Below are positions 23,991-36,770 of a stretch of 64,000 nucleotides of DNA, piece by piece. The notes beneath the pieces were generated by a model, which worked only from the letters and a program-made list of their open reading frames with translations, searched no databases and was not told the origin of the DNA. The first letter of the stretch is position 1; each line of letters opens with the position of its first letter. The stretch spans positions 56,005,159 to 56,069,158 of the forward strand of contig CM049313.1 in the NCBI GenBank assembly GCA_026874595.1, given 5' to 3'. The translations under genes were made by a program, and so were the position numbers. This DNA is from Sipunculus nudus (taxonomy: Eukaryota; Annelida; Sipuncula; Golfingiida; Sipunculidae).

Positions 23991-26900
23991 CTACAATACA
24001 TAAAATACAGGTCAGGATCATAGCCGTAATGGTGTACAGCATACCAAATATAAAACAGAACATGTCAGACTCATTAATACAACGATGTCCACACCTAAAA
24101 ACTGACAAAAAAGGCAGGTCAGATAAAACAGCAAAATAAAAAAAAGCAAATACACTCTCGCTCAATTGGCCTCGTTTCAACCATTTTTTCAGGCTTATCC
24201 TTTTGCCGGACTGACGATAATAGGTAGGATAGGCAGATCGGCTTTTAAAACTAACACAATTTTAATCGATCGGGAAATCGGTTGGTATGATGACATAATC
24301 TAAATCGGTGGGTGTGCGGGAATGATTCAGCTGGGGAGACTGTCAACATATTTATTTCGTAATTTTCACAGTCACTAATTTTTTCCCGTCCGATAAATAA
24401 AAGATCGGCTTAACATTTTTGCTGGTAGGTCTGCTTAACATTCCTTCTATTTGCTCATACCATTCAACTACTTTTAATGTGGGACGGGGAGGGGGGCATG
24501 CTTTTTCGTATAAAATCTAAGTTAATGCAGATAACAAAAAGAAATAAGGTCAAACCGACATATTTTCTTAGATGACTGATGATTTTTATAAAATTTGGTG
24601 ATGATAGCGCCAGCCGTTTTAAAGATTATAGGGGTTTACAAAGGGACGTCGGACCACAGACGCCGGACGACGCCACACCATCGCATAAGCTTACATGTTC
24701 TCCAGTACTAAGTGTAATAATAACAATAATATAAGCGTATAATATGTGACGACAGCTTGCGTAAGGTGTACAACTGCCATCCTAAAGAGGCACTCATCAA
24801 TCACCTCATCAATACAATAAGCCCAAAAACATTATTATTCAAGAAATAATAACATGCTTACAGTCCGATGCAGGATAACTGGAATTTCGCGATAATTCGT
24901 TAAAACTGATGTGTTCAAAGTATACAGTATCCTGCGTTGCAAAAGACTAAACTCCTTTTTGAAACCATAATTAGACGAAGTGCTGATAAATAACCTGAAG
25001 GCGAAGGCCTTGTCGTATCGATACAATTACGAATACGGCACGGCATGCAAGAGTCTATATGTTTAAGTATAAACACTTAAACATATAGACGAGTGATCAT
25101 TCGTCCATTAATACACTTAATAAGATTTGAGAGAACCAAAGTGAATGAATCAGTTTGCGTTTTTTAAAGTCATATATACTCTCTGTGTCGGTAATATCAC
25201 CTGGCGGTCAGTTTCATAACTATCTCCTGAATGATTTCATTTATAAATTACATAATGCACAGTAAACCTCTTCATCATGATTTGCCAGATTATTATTAAG
25301 AACTCATTATCAAATGTACAATGATTTATATTAGATTTTGCTGATTATAAAATAAATACACTTATCAAACAAACAGCAAACTGATCATACAGGTTATTCA
25401 GACTGATTACCAAAAATTTATTTTGAACTGTAAAACAAACTAATGTATGAAGATCTGACAGACTGATAACATAAAATGCATTATCATATGTATACCAAAA
25501 TGGTGCTGATAAGAAAAGAAAGATCATAAACGTAAAATAATCCTGATCAAATATACACCAAATAGTTTTAATCAAGGTCGGGCAATTATAACATAAAAAA
25601 CTCATTAATAGATTTACAAAAAAAAATCATTTTCAAGGATTTAAAATATTTCCTTTGTTCAGTAGATTAATTAACGTTTGAGCGAGATCTGCCCTTACCA
25701 ATAAGCGGGATGTAGAAAGAGGTAGCTGGCATATTTTCAGCGATCAACAGCATAAACACAGAGAAGGAAAGCAGAACGGTGAGACCTAGCGGCACTTTTT
25801 CTCCGCCGTCCGGCGACATCCAGAAGCCAAGCAAGGTCAAGGCCGACAGCATCACGCACGGTATGATCACGTTGTATGTGTAATACAGAGTCCGTCTGCG
25901 CAAGTGCAGCGTAAACGTCACATCCGGGTACGGCTCTGAGCAACAGCCATACGTAACGACATTCCTTTTCATTTTCAAGGCAATAAGTTCCCACTCCCCG
26001 TTACTGATGTAATTACTGAAATCCATATCCTTCCGCTTCCGGACATCAACCTGTAAAAGTATGTGAAACGTAAATTGTATTTTATACTAAAATGTGACCG
26101 AACGGTTCATCCTTTGAAAGAACGACCCTATCAGGTGCAGATAGTTCAAAATAGTTTGTTACTCGGTGCAGAATCTTACTCTCAATAGTCTGATCCTACT
26201 GAATAGGGATTGTGGCTAAAGAAAATACTTTCCAACAGTTTAGTGGAGCTTCCAAGTATATCAATGGCGCAACATACCGTAGATGAGCGCCATCTGGTGG
26301 GAAATGGGATAATTATTCCAAATAAGGTGTGTACATGGCATTCATTTTATAAGATATATCTTTTTCGAGTATTCCAAAAAGGTGTCTACACGATTGTAAT
26401 ATAAATGTGATTTGAGTATGTTGATTAAGCCCTAGTGTTTGATCTTGGAGAAAACTTTTATTGACAAAGAATGACTATAAAATTCTCCATCTAAGAGTGA
26501 TTTGAATGATGATATAGTCATGAAATATATTTGTGTGCATATCGTCCAACTTCATACGTATGTTACAGTGGCCTGACCTGTAACCCGTCGTAGGCCCATG
26601 ATCCCAGCTTCAGTTTACAAGTTTGGTCGTCAAAGGGAAAGAACGTGATGTCAATCTTGCATGTACTGCGCAGGCGCACGATGGGCGGCCAAAACACGCG
26701 GCCGTCGTGGTCTACCATGGCCAGGGCGGGCATGTATCCATCCGTGTAGTCGTCCGCGCTGTAAAATAGTTCATTCCCTCTATAAAAATTTTTATATAAC
26801 AAAAATCACAACAAAGCATCTACAGTTACAGCATTGATTTATAGGATGGAGGCAATTTCTATGTATTTATCATCACTATATGAAATACATTATTCAGTAT

Positions 26901-29900
26901 GACGTTTTATATCTAGTTTTAAAGATATTGAAGACTTGAATCATTAGGAAGTTTTCAAACAATGAAGATTAATAATCTATATTTCAAGTAACTTGTAAAT
27001 AAGTTTTACACACGAATAAGAATTTTAAGAGTTTTAAGAAAAGAACGTCCACTCAGCAGATATTGATTTAAAAAAAAGGGATAAACAATCATGACGAATC
27101 AAGAAAAATAACTAAACATCAGACGTTACTTTCATGTTTGTAAAATATTTGAATTTAAGAAATGTCTTTCTTTTTTTTATAATGTTTTGATCTGGCGAAC
27201 TGGCACAAAACATGAAAGGACAGAAAAAATCAAATTTATAAACACTGTAAATTGTTTATTCGTATAATCTTATCATAGGTAGTAATGATTACAAAAGAGG
27301 TCCCCTGGTGTGGCAGAGTGGCTCTGAAGTCTTCGCCACTTATGGTAGGTTATACACGCTTGTGAGGTCTAAAAAATTGAAATCTTGCTTTTTTCTTGCT
27401 TAATAACCAAATTGTAAAATTTTTGTGACATAAAATTAATTTGACTTTAAATAATTCTGAAACTTGTAAATTGAAACTTGTTAACCTCCATATAAAATAT
27501 CTAAAAAAAGGAAAAACTCAAGATGGGGATCTATCTGCGAAGTTGGACTCGTTTCTTCTCAATAGAATTCGGAGAACGCTTCTTGGTGACCGCAAATTAT
27601 GGATGGATACAATATATGAAGCTATCCAGACATTCGGAATAAATATAGTTGGCAACAAGTATAGTCTAATAGCCTGAAAAACAATATCAATTGCCCTCCT
27701 CTAACAAGGACAGCACTCAGCGTTCCTCTAGGCATTCTAAATCTGTGGGTCACATTCAATACTCCGAGGTCGTAAAGCTTAACACATTTACAGTCCAGGG
27801 ATTCATAATCACTGCGTGTAGGTCTGATTATTTGGCCATTAGCCATTAGAATAAAAGAGGCGTGGGTGACCCATATATCGGAATAAACGTTTCACTTAGT
27901 CTGTTTAGTCTGTTTGGCACATCAGTAGAAACTGGAGATCCGAGGGGTTCTGCATTCACTCTGTGAATTATTTTTTCTTGATAGTGCATGGGTAACAATG
28001 AAAAGGAAATAGTGAAACTGAAAAATGCCATTTTCGATGTAACATATATATTGTTACGGAACCTAATATAAACAGATCACGAATGCGTAATGAACACACA
28101 CCCTGTAATGGAGATAAAAAAATTAGATTGTGTCACACTAGGCAGCGTAAAACGCCAAGGGAATGAATAAAGAAGTCAGTGTTTTTTTGTTAACAAATAT
28201 CCTTAATTTATTCTTAAAACAACCCTAACAATACAATACACTAAATCAATACAATCATACAGAAAGATAATGGTACAATACCTGGATACCAATACCATCA
28301 CCACGATAAGTCCTCTAAATGTAAACTCTCGGAGAATGACAGTCCTGTGGAAAGTTTTTTTCAACAACCCAGTAAGTAAACTGAAGTCCAAAACCATAAA
28401 ATCCAGGAAAAAGTCTTTGAAAATGTATATTTGCCGCATTCGTCGGATAAGGTCTTAGAATCTGACACACCCTTCTACGTCCGCTGGAATCTGCTCTGCT
28501 GTTTGCCCCCTGGTTCTAAAAAACAGCCCCTTTATATACCTTCACACCCCAAGCCGGGAATTTTCCACTTCTCGAACAGTCTATAAGTTTTTGCATGACA
28601 CGCGTTTCAGGAATTATCGAGTAGACATCGCTGTGCCTACCTCCACATACCAAGGCCATCACGAGACCCACGACCAGGCGTGAAAACCCAAGGCTCACAT
28701 GACAACGAGAGTTCAATCAGTACGGATTAAACATAAAATGTAACAACAACACGAGTTACGCCCGTGTCACACAATAAAAAGAGCACAATATATATATATA
28801 TGTTTAAACACCTACAGCTTGTATCTTAATACCAATCACATGATAAATATGCCTTAATTCATGGTACATGTACTAATAGTACCAACGTTTCTGAGATGTT
28901 TGGTAACATCTGTATGTATGAAAACACAAAATCTTTACCCTATGTACTCAGCGAAACCTAAACTAAAGGGTAATTTTGAAAATATTTAAACCCAATCTTC
29001 GACCTTGATCTTAGGGATAGCTGACTATTTTATCACTTAGTATAAATATCTCAGGTAAACCAGAAAAAAAAACAGATTTTGGTTTGCAGAATGTAAGATA
29101 ACACAGATGACACCGTCGACAGCTTAGTTTTGCGTGTGATCACAAGTCCAGTATGTCAGTAAAATGACGCGACAATAAATGCCGCTGGATCAAGTAACAG
29201 CCGACTGTCGCCACGCAATCGGATAATTCACTATATACTAAAATAAAAACCATTTTTTTAACAAGGGGACCTGGTACCAAATATGTTATTAACTAATTGA
29301 CTAGGCATGGCTATTGCATGTACATGTAGTTTAAGAGGTATTGAGAAGGGTTGGTTATAGAAAAAAAATCTTAAGTCATAAGTTATAGTTTCGGATATTA
29401 CCCCATTTATGTGACCGTATGCAGAACGTTTAGCTCAGCATTGAATTTCAAAATTTTACGCGTGTTACTCACGACGGAGCACTGATTAATTACTTCGTTG
29501 CTTGTTTATCTTTCGTGTATTTTTTTGCGGCCAATAAACGGATTCTTCATGCTTGAAGTCCTTCGTGATTTATGGCCTGGGATCATGACAGCTGTCAGTG
29601 GCAAGAAAATTGAATAAAACGAATCTAGTGCAGTTGCAGGACTACTTTTTTCTGTTTATTCCCGCCAGTGCATATACAGTTGGGCACATTATTTAAACCT
29701 GAATTCATAGATTTCAATTAAATTTCAATATCGTACATGTTGTATAGATATGCCTGGTAAATACGCTATATTTTATTATTTCTTTCTCGGAGGCAACCCC
29801 CTCCATTTTAATGCCAGCTTTACTTAGTATGTACATCTCAAGAATTTCTATTCTTGTCTCGGATTAAATGAGAGTGCAGTTGCACACACTTCCTCTTATT

Positions 29901-32900
29901 TTATATGCCGCACCTTCGGGTCCTGTGAGTATTATCTGTCCAATTTCTGGGTCGTACCACAGAAGAACTCCCGAAAGGAACATTCGCTCTTGAATGATAC
30001 ACGGTCGTGGTCCACGGCCATCCCACTAAGCCTGCCCAATAAACCTTACCTTAACCTTCGAACTCGCTAACTACCGTATTTTAATACTATGCTCTACCCC
30101 GAAACAAAAAAAGTGAGTAACTGTGATACATCTGTACTTATTTAAAGTCAGGCATTGTACAATCTCACCTGTTGTACAGAACGATGTCTGGCTTCCATAT
30201 CAGGTGACATGGCACTCGTAGTGTCTTCAGATTGTTGAACTCCTCGGGTTCCCACGTCAGACGCTCATCATACCATTCCTATAGTAAACATGAAGCAGCA
30301 TAACCTCAGCATTACTTTCTCAGAGACCTATATTGAGTCACTTTGATGACCTATATTTCTAAGTTTTATCACACTACCTCAGAAGTTGAGGAGTCTGGCA
30401 CATGAGGGCATCAAAGTGTTCAAATTAGGGTAAAAAATATGATAATAAGTGCGCTGAGCTATATATGTTTATATACATGTATATACTCTCATGGTTTATA
30501 TCCTTACCTGATCAAGCCAAACTTGTGTCGTCAACACCTGATTTCTTTCGTCCTAAAAAAGTGAATATATAAACTTAATACCTTTTGTCAATCTTCCTTT
30601 CTCCTATGATGTAATGATAGGAATAAATATCAAAGGTGTTGTTACATTTTCATCATAACTGTTACTTTTTGTAAATTTTGTAAATTGGTGTTACTTGTAT
30701 TATCTTAAAGAGTATTGGCTCACATTATTGCGATTGATATTTTGATCGTTAGTACCATTCCTTTTTGGTGTTATTGTTTCATCATACCTTTATCCAAATA
30801 AATACCTACTTTTTATCATTTGAAGTAAATAAAACGTCAATAAAAATGCATGTAATATCATGTTGGTAATTCTGCTTTACTGACAGTGTCATAATTTTTA
30901 TTAGTAATAGTCTGATTACGTTAACGTGGCTGATAAAATAACTCGTTCAGAGTGATTTACTTCTTTGCTCTGTGCTTTCCCATGGGCTCGTTAGCAAGTG
31001 ATGTTGTTACCATGGTAACATATAACTTCCCGCTGATTGCCCGATGTTTGACCCTGGCTGTAGCTGAAGTGGACGTATCTAACCTTAAATCATTATAATT
31101 GCAGTATTAAAAGCAATTATCCTCATAATTCTTTGTAAAGATTGACTCTTATTTATATTCCCATCTAATGTTAGATTGTCAAGAGCCTAAGCTTCGATCA
31201 TTTAAGGGATAATGAGTGGTGTAACATAAGGCACTCTAGGTGACGCAATTAGTGGTAAACATGCTAAATGCCCACCTAGGCCATGTCGTAATGAGTTTAA
31301 CGAATTTTACGATTGGAAAAGAAAATAAGGCGATGCTCTCTCATTATGACGGGTTCACGACAAGTACGCCATAAAACTCATCTGTGCGAAAACAGCCAGG
31401 TTTTGCTTTCCAAAAGCCGATGGATTTCGTAATATTAGCTGCTCAGTAATTGTATTATACCGTCTCCAATTTCGTTTTCAATCTGCCCTTTTCCCGAAAG
31501 ACCAGATACGAAAAGCGGGATGAGACGGGTATTATTTTCCTTAGTCACCAATTAGCAAAGATAAAACTGAAGATGAAATGGAAATGTATTACTACTATCC
31601 TGGGTTTCTTGAAATTCTGCTAACAGTCAAGCAGGAAATTCATATTCAAAAATGTTGGGTTTAAAGGAGTTCAGCGTAAACCCAAGTTTAAAAGTGTCTA
31701 AAAATTCCATATTCTATTCTAGGTATCTGGAGAAAAATCGACCCACGTTAAAAAAAAATATTTTTAAGACACTTTTATTTGTAACTTTAGAAAGAGACAC
31801 ATGAGAAAATATAAAAGAAATATGTATGAGGCCACTCATATTGATTGAATGGCGATTTATATTTCCCAAATGTAGGTCCCAAACGGGTACTCAAGTATGG
31901 CCCCACCTACTCGAACGGCATTACCTGACTCGGTCTAGAGTACTCGTTGCCATGGCAACACTGTCAGAAATAAATGGACCCTGTTGACAAATGGTATAAA
32001 AAGAATGGTATAGAATGTATAAAAGTGACTTGGTGATGGCTTAACTTTCCACCAACAAAAAATGGTCATAAATAGGGTGGATATCCATCATAAGCATGTA
32101 ACAAATAAAAATTCAACGAAAAGCTATATCGGCCTTATCATGCATACACTATTTTTTTTTATTTAATGGTACAGGTTTAAGGATGAATATAGAATGCATG
32201 TAGGTGTTGCAGTAATATTAAGATATGTATGTTAGCACCATTTCGGCCCTCTGACATTAGAGAATGTATACAACCAGTGTAAATGGCTACTGACTCGGGT
32301 TGTCACGGTTAATATCCATGTACACACACGAGTAATGAGTCTACAAAATTTTACCCACTCACCACATCAAAAATTTGATTGAGCGTGATGCCGACGTTGA
32401 CGATGACAGGGTGTGAGGCGTTAAACACCGGCCTCGTGTAGTGGTCGTAATCTGTCAGGATCTTCCTCAGTAGCCTCTGTTCATCTGTGTACCGTGGCCG
32501 ACCCTCCGTCATTGTCACACCTAGTGGACATATGGGGAACAAGAAATTATTTGTTTATCTTGACAGGTCATGAGGTCAACCATATTTACAATAAACACTG
32601 GAACAGCAATGTAAAGGTTTAAATTAACAGTTTTCATCCGATATTTTAGTTATACAAATTGCCTCGAGATGACTGAAATTATATACTCAGTATTCCAACA
32701 CACGGCTGCAGGCATAACGACTGATAAAATTGATCATCCTTCCGCGAGAGGTCGTTTCTATTCAAAAAGAACCTCTTCGATTTATACAGGGATCATAATT
32801 TTTCGACATTTTCACCTTCTCAACGGAAAGGCATTAAAGGTTTACCTTTCAACAGAAAATATTGCCTCTCCCATAAATATACATCCTGCCATCATATCAA

Positions 32901-35900
32901 ACTTTCATTAACATTTCGCTCAGTGTAAACCAGATTCTGCCTTCTAACATTCCATCCAACATGTACACACGCATGCAAAAAGAACTGAATATTTCAATAG
33001 TATCTCTGTTATACCAGAAATACGATTGTGCAATTAAAAATACCGGAAAAAAATATAGGAGATGAGGGGTTTAATACCGGAAAGAAATTAAATATTTAAA
33101 AAATAGTTTATAGTATTTGTGTTATGTGTGTTGCAACTTATTAGCTAATAATATGGAAAACATGTAGGCGTTCATCTTCCTACGGATTGGTGCAAAATGA
33201 TTGATGTCTTTTCGTGCACGTGTTTGCCTGTCTGAGACAGGCGGAAAGGCGTTAATACGACCCCTCCTAGGTATTGTCGGACAGCCGGGACTACCTGTCT
33301 CACTGTGAAGCTTCAAAATCCAAATTTGTCCGAATTCAAGAAAAAGCCTTCCGTTAACATATCACATAGGTATCTTTGCCATGCTTGCCCAGTTTCATTC
33401 ATTCCTTGAATTCTGTACCACTGAATATTCGTGTTCATTTAATTTGCCTTGAAACAATTCTTATCCAACATATTTTAACGGACTAAGTGACCCTCTTCAC
33501 AACATTTATACCTACGCCACTATTACGTGGCCCCTATGCATTGTGGGGGAAATTATTTCTGAAGTCACAATCCCTAACAAGTACGCTCCCGAGGCAGCGA
33601 AAATCATGCGCTTCTAAAGAAGCAACTGATTTTCACGCTGCCAGCTTTGACCGTTTATGATATATTTAGACACCAGATGGCGGTTCGTTGTCCGCTGAAA
33701 AAAATGTGCGTATGATGTGACAAGCAGCCAACCAGATGCCAATAAACAAACACTCGACAGGCATCATGGCTCCGCCCATAGCTGCGCTACAAGCGCCGCT
33801 TGATGAGTTTACGGTCGAGTTTAAATTGCTCCCTCTGCATTTTCGCATCATCGACCGATTCGATTATGACATTATCACTGTGTTAGCGTAGCCATGTATC
33901 TGTTGTCTGCAGAACTGAAACCAGCCAGCGAGGTGTGCACGCAAGCCTTTGTTGTTACGTTTCGTTTGAAATAAAGCTCACCGGCCGGGAATCCCATGTG
34001 CCAAAGGCCCTAAGCAAACTGCGCCTGGGGCAATTCTCTCTGAGCCTGTTACGGTTACCGGGGCGATGAGCTGTCATTCAAAACGAAATGAACATGATTG
34101 GCTCCGTGTATTCCTTGCTTGGCAATGTCTTCCAGCACAAGGTCTCACCTGATTGGACAAAAATACAGTGCTCCCCTCTGGTGTGGCAATTCAGGATACG
34201 AGGTCATAACAAACAGCGCTTACGATATAGGTACTAGGCCTATAGGTAAAGCGCTGTGTAAAGAGCGTACTAACAAGTAGAGTCGTACTCTTGTGGGTCC
34301 GATTCTCTGCCAGACATATACTGCCAGTCGGTGGGTCTATATAGATATGGTTAAAGAGCTCACAACATCTTGCTAAATCGCTGGGTTTCCCCGAGTCTCG
34401 ACAAAAGGAAAATTAGTAAAGGTCAAAGAATGTGCCGACCATTGAGAACTGAAAAGTGTATATTTATGCTACAAATTAGTAACTCTACGTGATACATATG
34501 AAAGAGTAAGGAATGATATATTAATTTCTTTGAGGCATGGTCTTTGTTTCAGTATAAACCCTTTTTTTAGCTCGTCTGTAAATTAAGTTTCCTTGATAAA
34601 ATGCATGTCACTTGTGCGAGAGATTATACTCATTCAAATGCTTAAACCATATAAAAAGATCAATCTTTTTGCATACACTGTTCCCTGGGACCAAACTACG
34701 AAGCGAAAGGGTCATTTTGTTTTTTTAATGATAAAAATGTCTTGCATTAGATTAATTTTAAAAATTGAAAAGTTTAGGTTTTTCAAATCTTTCATAGCGT
34801 AATAAATCATTCGCCCAACGTTACAATTTGATGCTAAATTTAGAAATAATTTGTTATAATTTCTTCTTTTATTTAGCATTAAAATAACTCTTTTTGCGAA
34901 CTATCAATGTGGTAATGATGTACAGTTAACCCTAAGGGAAATGAGATGTCGCAAAAACAAAATGTGTAAGAAGTAATCCATCATCCACGTTAAATGAAAC
35001 TGAATAAAATTTGACCTGTTGTCACTGACACTTCAAGAGATACTGAAAATCTGGGGGAACAAACTTCATTTATACACAATCACTCATGATCTACTGAAAA
35101 CCATTCAGATGATTATTTGCTTTGTAAAGACACCAACGGGCGCCAAAGATATTCTAACACAATATATATAGCTAAAAATACTGGCAACATCGCAGGTACG
35201 TTAAAAGGCTTGTTTTACGCAATCCCGGCTAAATACACATTGCCAGAAGCCATATTAACTGTGGCATACCAGCAGAGAGGATTCCTAAAGTTAAATTTTA
35301 CATATGATACCGTTCACTAAATTATTGTCCTTTCAAGAACATATGTAAACATTGCATTATACTCAGAGTACATTCCTTTTCCAGAAATTCAAAAGAAAAG
35401 CTTTAATTTTAATTTCAATCATAATACAATTACAAAATTATATCAAACATATGTAATGAAAGACCTGGAGTCAATTCATTTTTTACAGTTTCCAATTCAA
35501 TTCCAATTCAAGAATTTATAAGAATCTCAAATCCAATTCAATTCAATATGTTGAGAAAATATCGATTCCAATTAGATTCACATCATTTTTATTCCATTCA
35601 ATTCAGAATTTCAGCTGCTCATAAAGCTTAGATCTGGCTAAATCTGTTTATAATATAATTGTTTTCATCAAATGAGGTAAAGCGAAATTTACCAATCGGT
35701 TTGGAAAACTAATATGATTTTAATAGTAACAGCCTTTTTGTCCAAATTATTTCTTTGAGTGGATTACCATGACTACATTTTCTGCACTTGTATATTTCTT
35801 TCATCATTATTGTGACTTTTGTTAAGCATATAAGCAAAACTAAGGAGAACCAGCTAGGTGACGATTCATTAATAAAGGTTAACTCAATTATAAAACCATA

Positions 35901-36737
35901 GTTGTCAATAATTTGATATCCTTTTAAATACTGAAAACGTTTCATAAGGCAAAGTTAAGCGTTATTAAGTAGAAGTCGGTGAAAGATTCATTAGATATAA
36001 GGTTCAGCCAAGTGTAAAATCAAAATTGGCAATACTTTCATATTCTTAAATTTGTCGAACACATTCCACTAGTTTCTCTAAAAAGGACGATCTGTTAATG
36101 AATGCTGGACCCTTTATTTATAACTCAATAAAAGAAAATAAAAAATGGCTGGATTTATGACAGCTGTCAATTGATGCGAGAAAACATTCTTTACTGTGCG
36201 ATCAGAGATTGCAGGAAATATGCGGGCCTCATGCTTTAATGTTAATCTACCGTAAATATTGTAATCACCAGAAGCAGAGGGTGCCATCGTGTGGTCATAG
36301 ATAACACCACTAACGAGGAGGAGATGTATGTGATAGGAATAGCCAAATAAAAAGATGACATCCAATGATGTAGACGCGTTGTTTTAGTCAGTAAAATAGA
36401 AAACCTACTGCCCTTTGTCGTAAATATTGTGTAGCAACCAGGGGCGTTGACTAATCCCGTCTTCTCTTAAGATATCCTTAACGATCCAATTCCCATGCAA
36501 AATATGTCCACTCGAGATCATGTTTCAACCCTGTATTTTATCCTAACAAGCTCATTCCGGCTTTAGTCGAAAATGATGAATTACCCGGTATCGCCCAGAC
36601 GTGATTTAGTAATATGATATACATCTTCTTGCCCGGCGTAAAAATTGCAAGGTACTCCCGTGTCACGATATCCCTCCCCCATCCTCGGTAATTTAGTCCT
36701 GAGGGTTGCCTGCACACGACTTCAGGTTACCCTCCAT

Positions 36738-36770
<33 letters not shown>

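Noticed and set aside
27305-27375. tRNA-like segment with TGGCAGAGTGG A-box
   Set aside because: The A-box is good but no proper B-box follows, and the cloverleaf cannot be drawn; at best a SINE scrap.
27622-28031. Two minus-strand ORFs next to the intronic LTR, considered as retroelement gag or pol
   Set aside because: No zinc knuckle, protease or RT motif and no primer-binding site beside the LTR.
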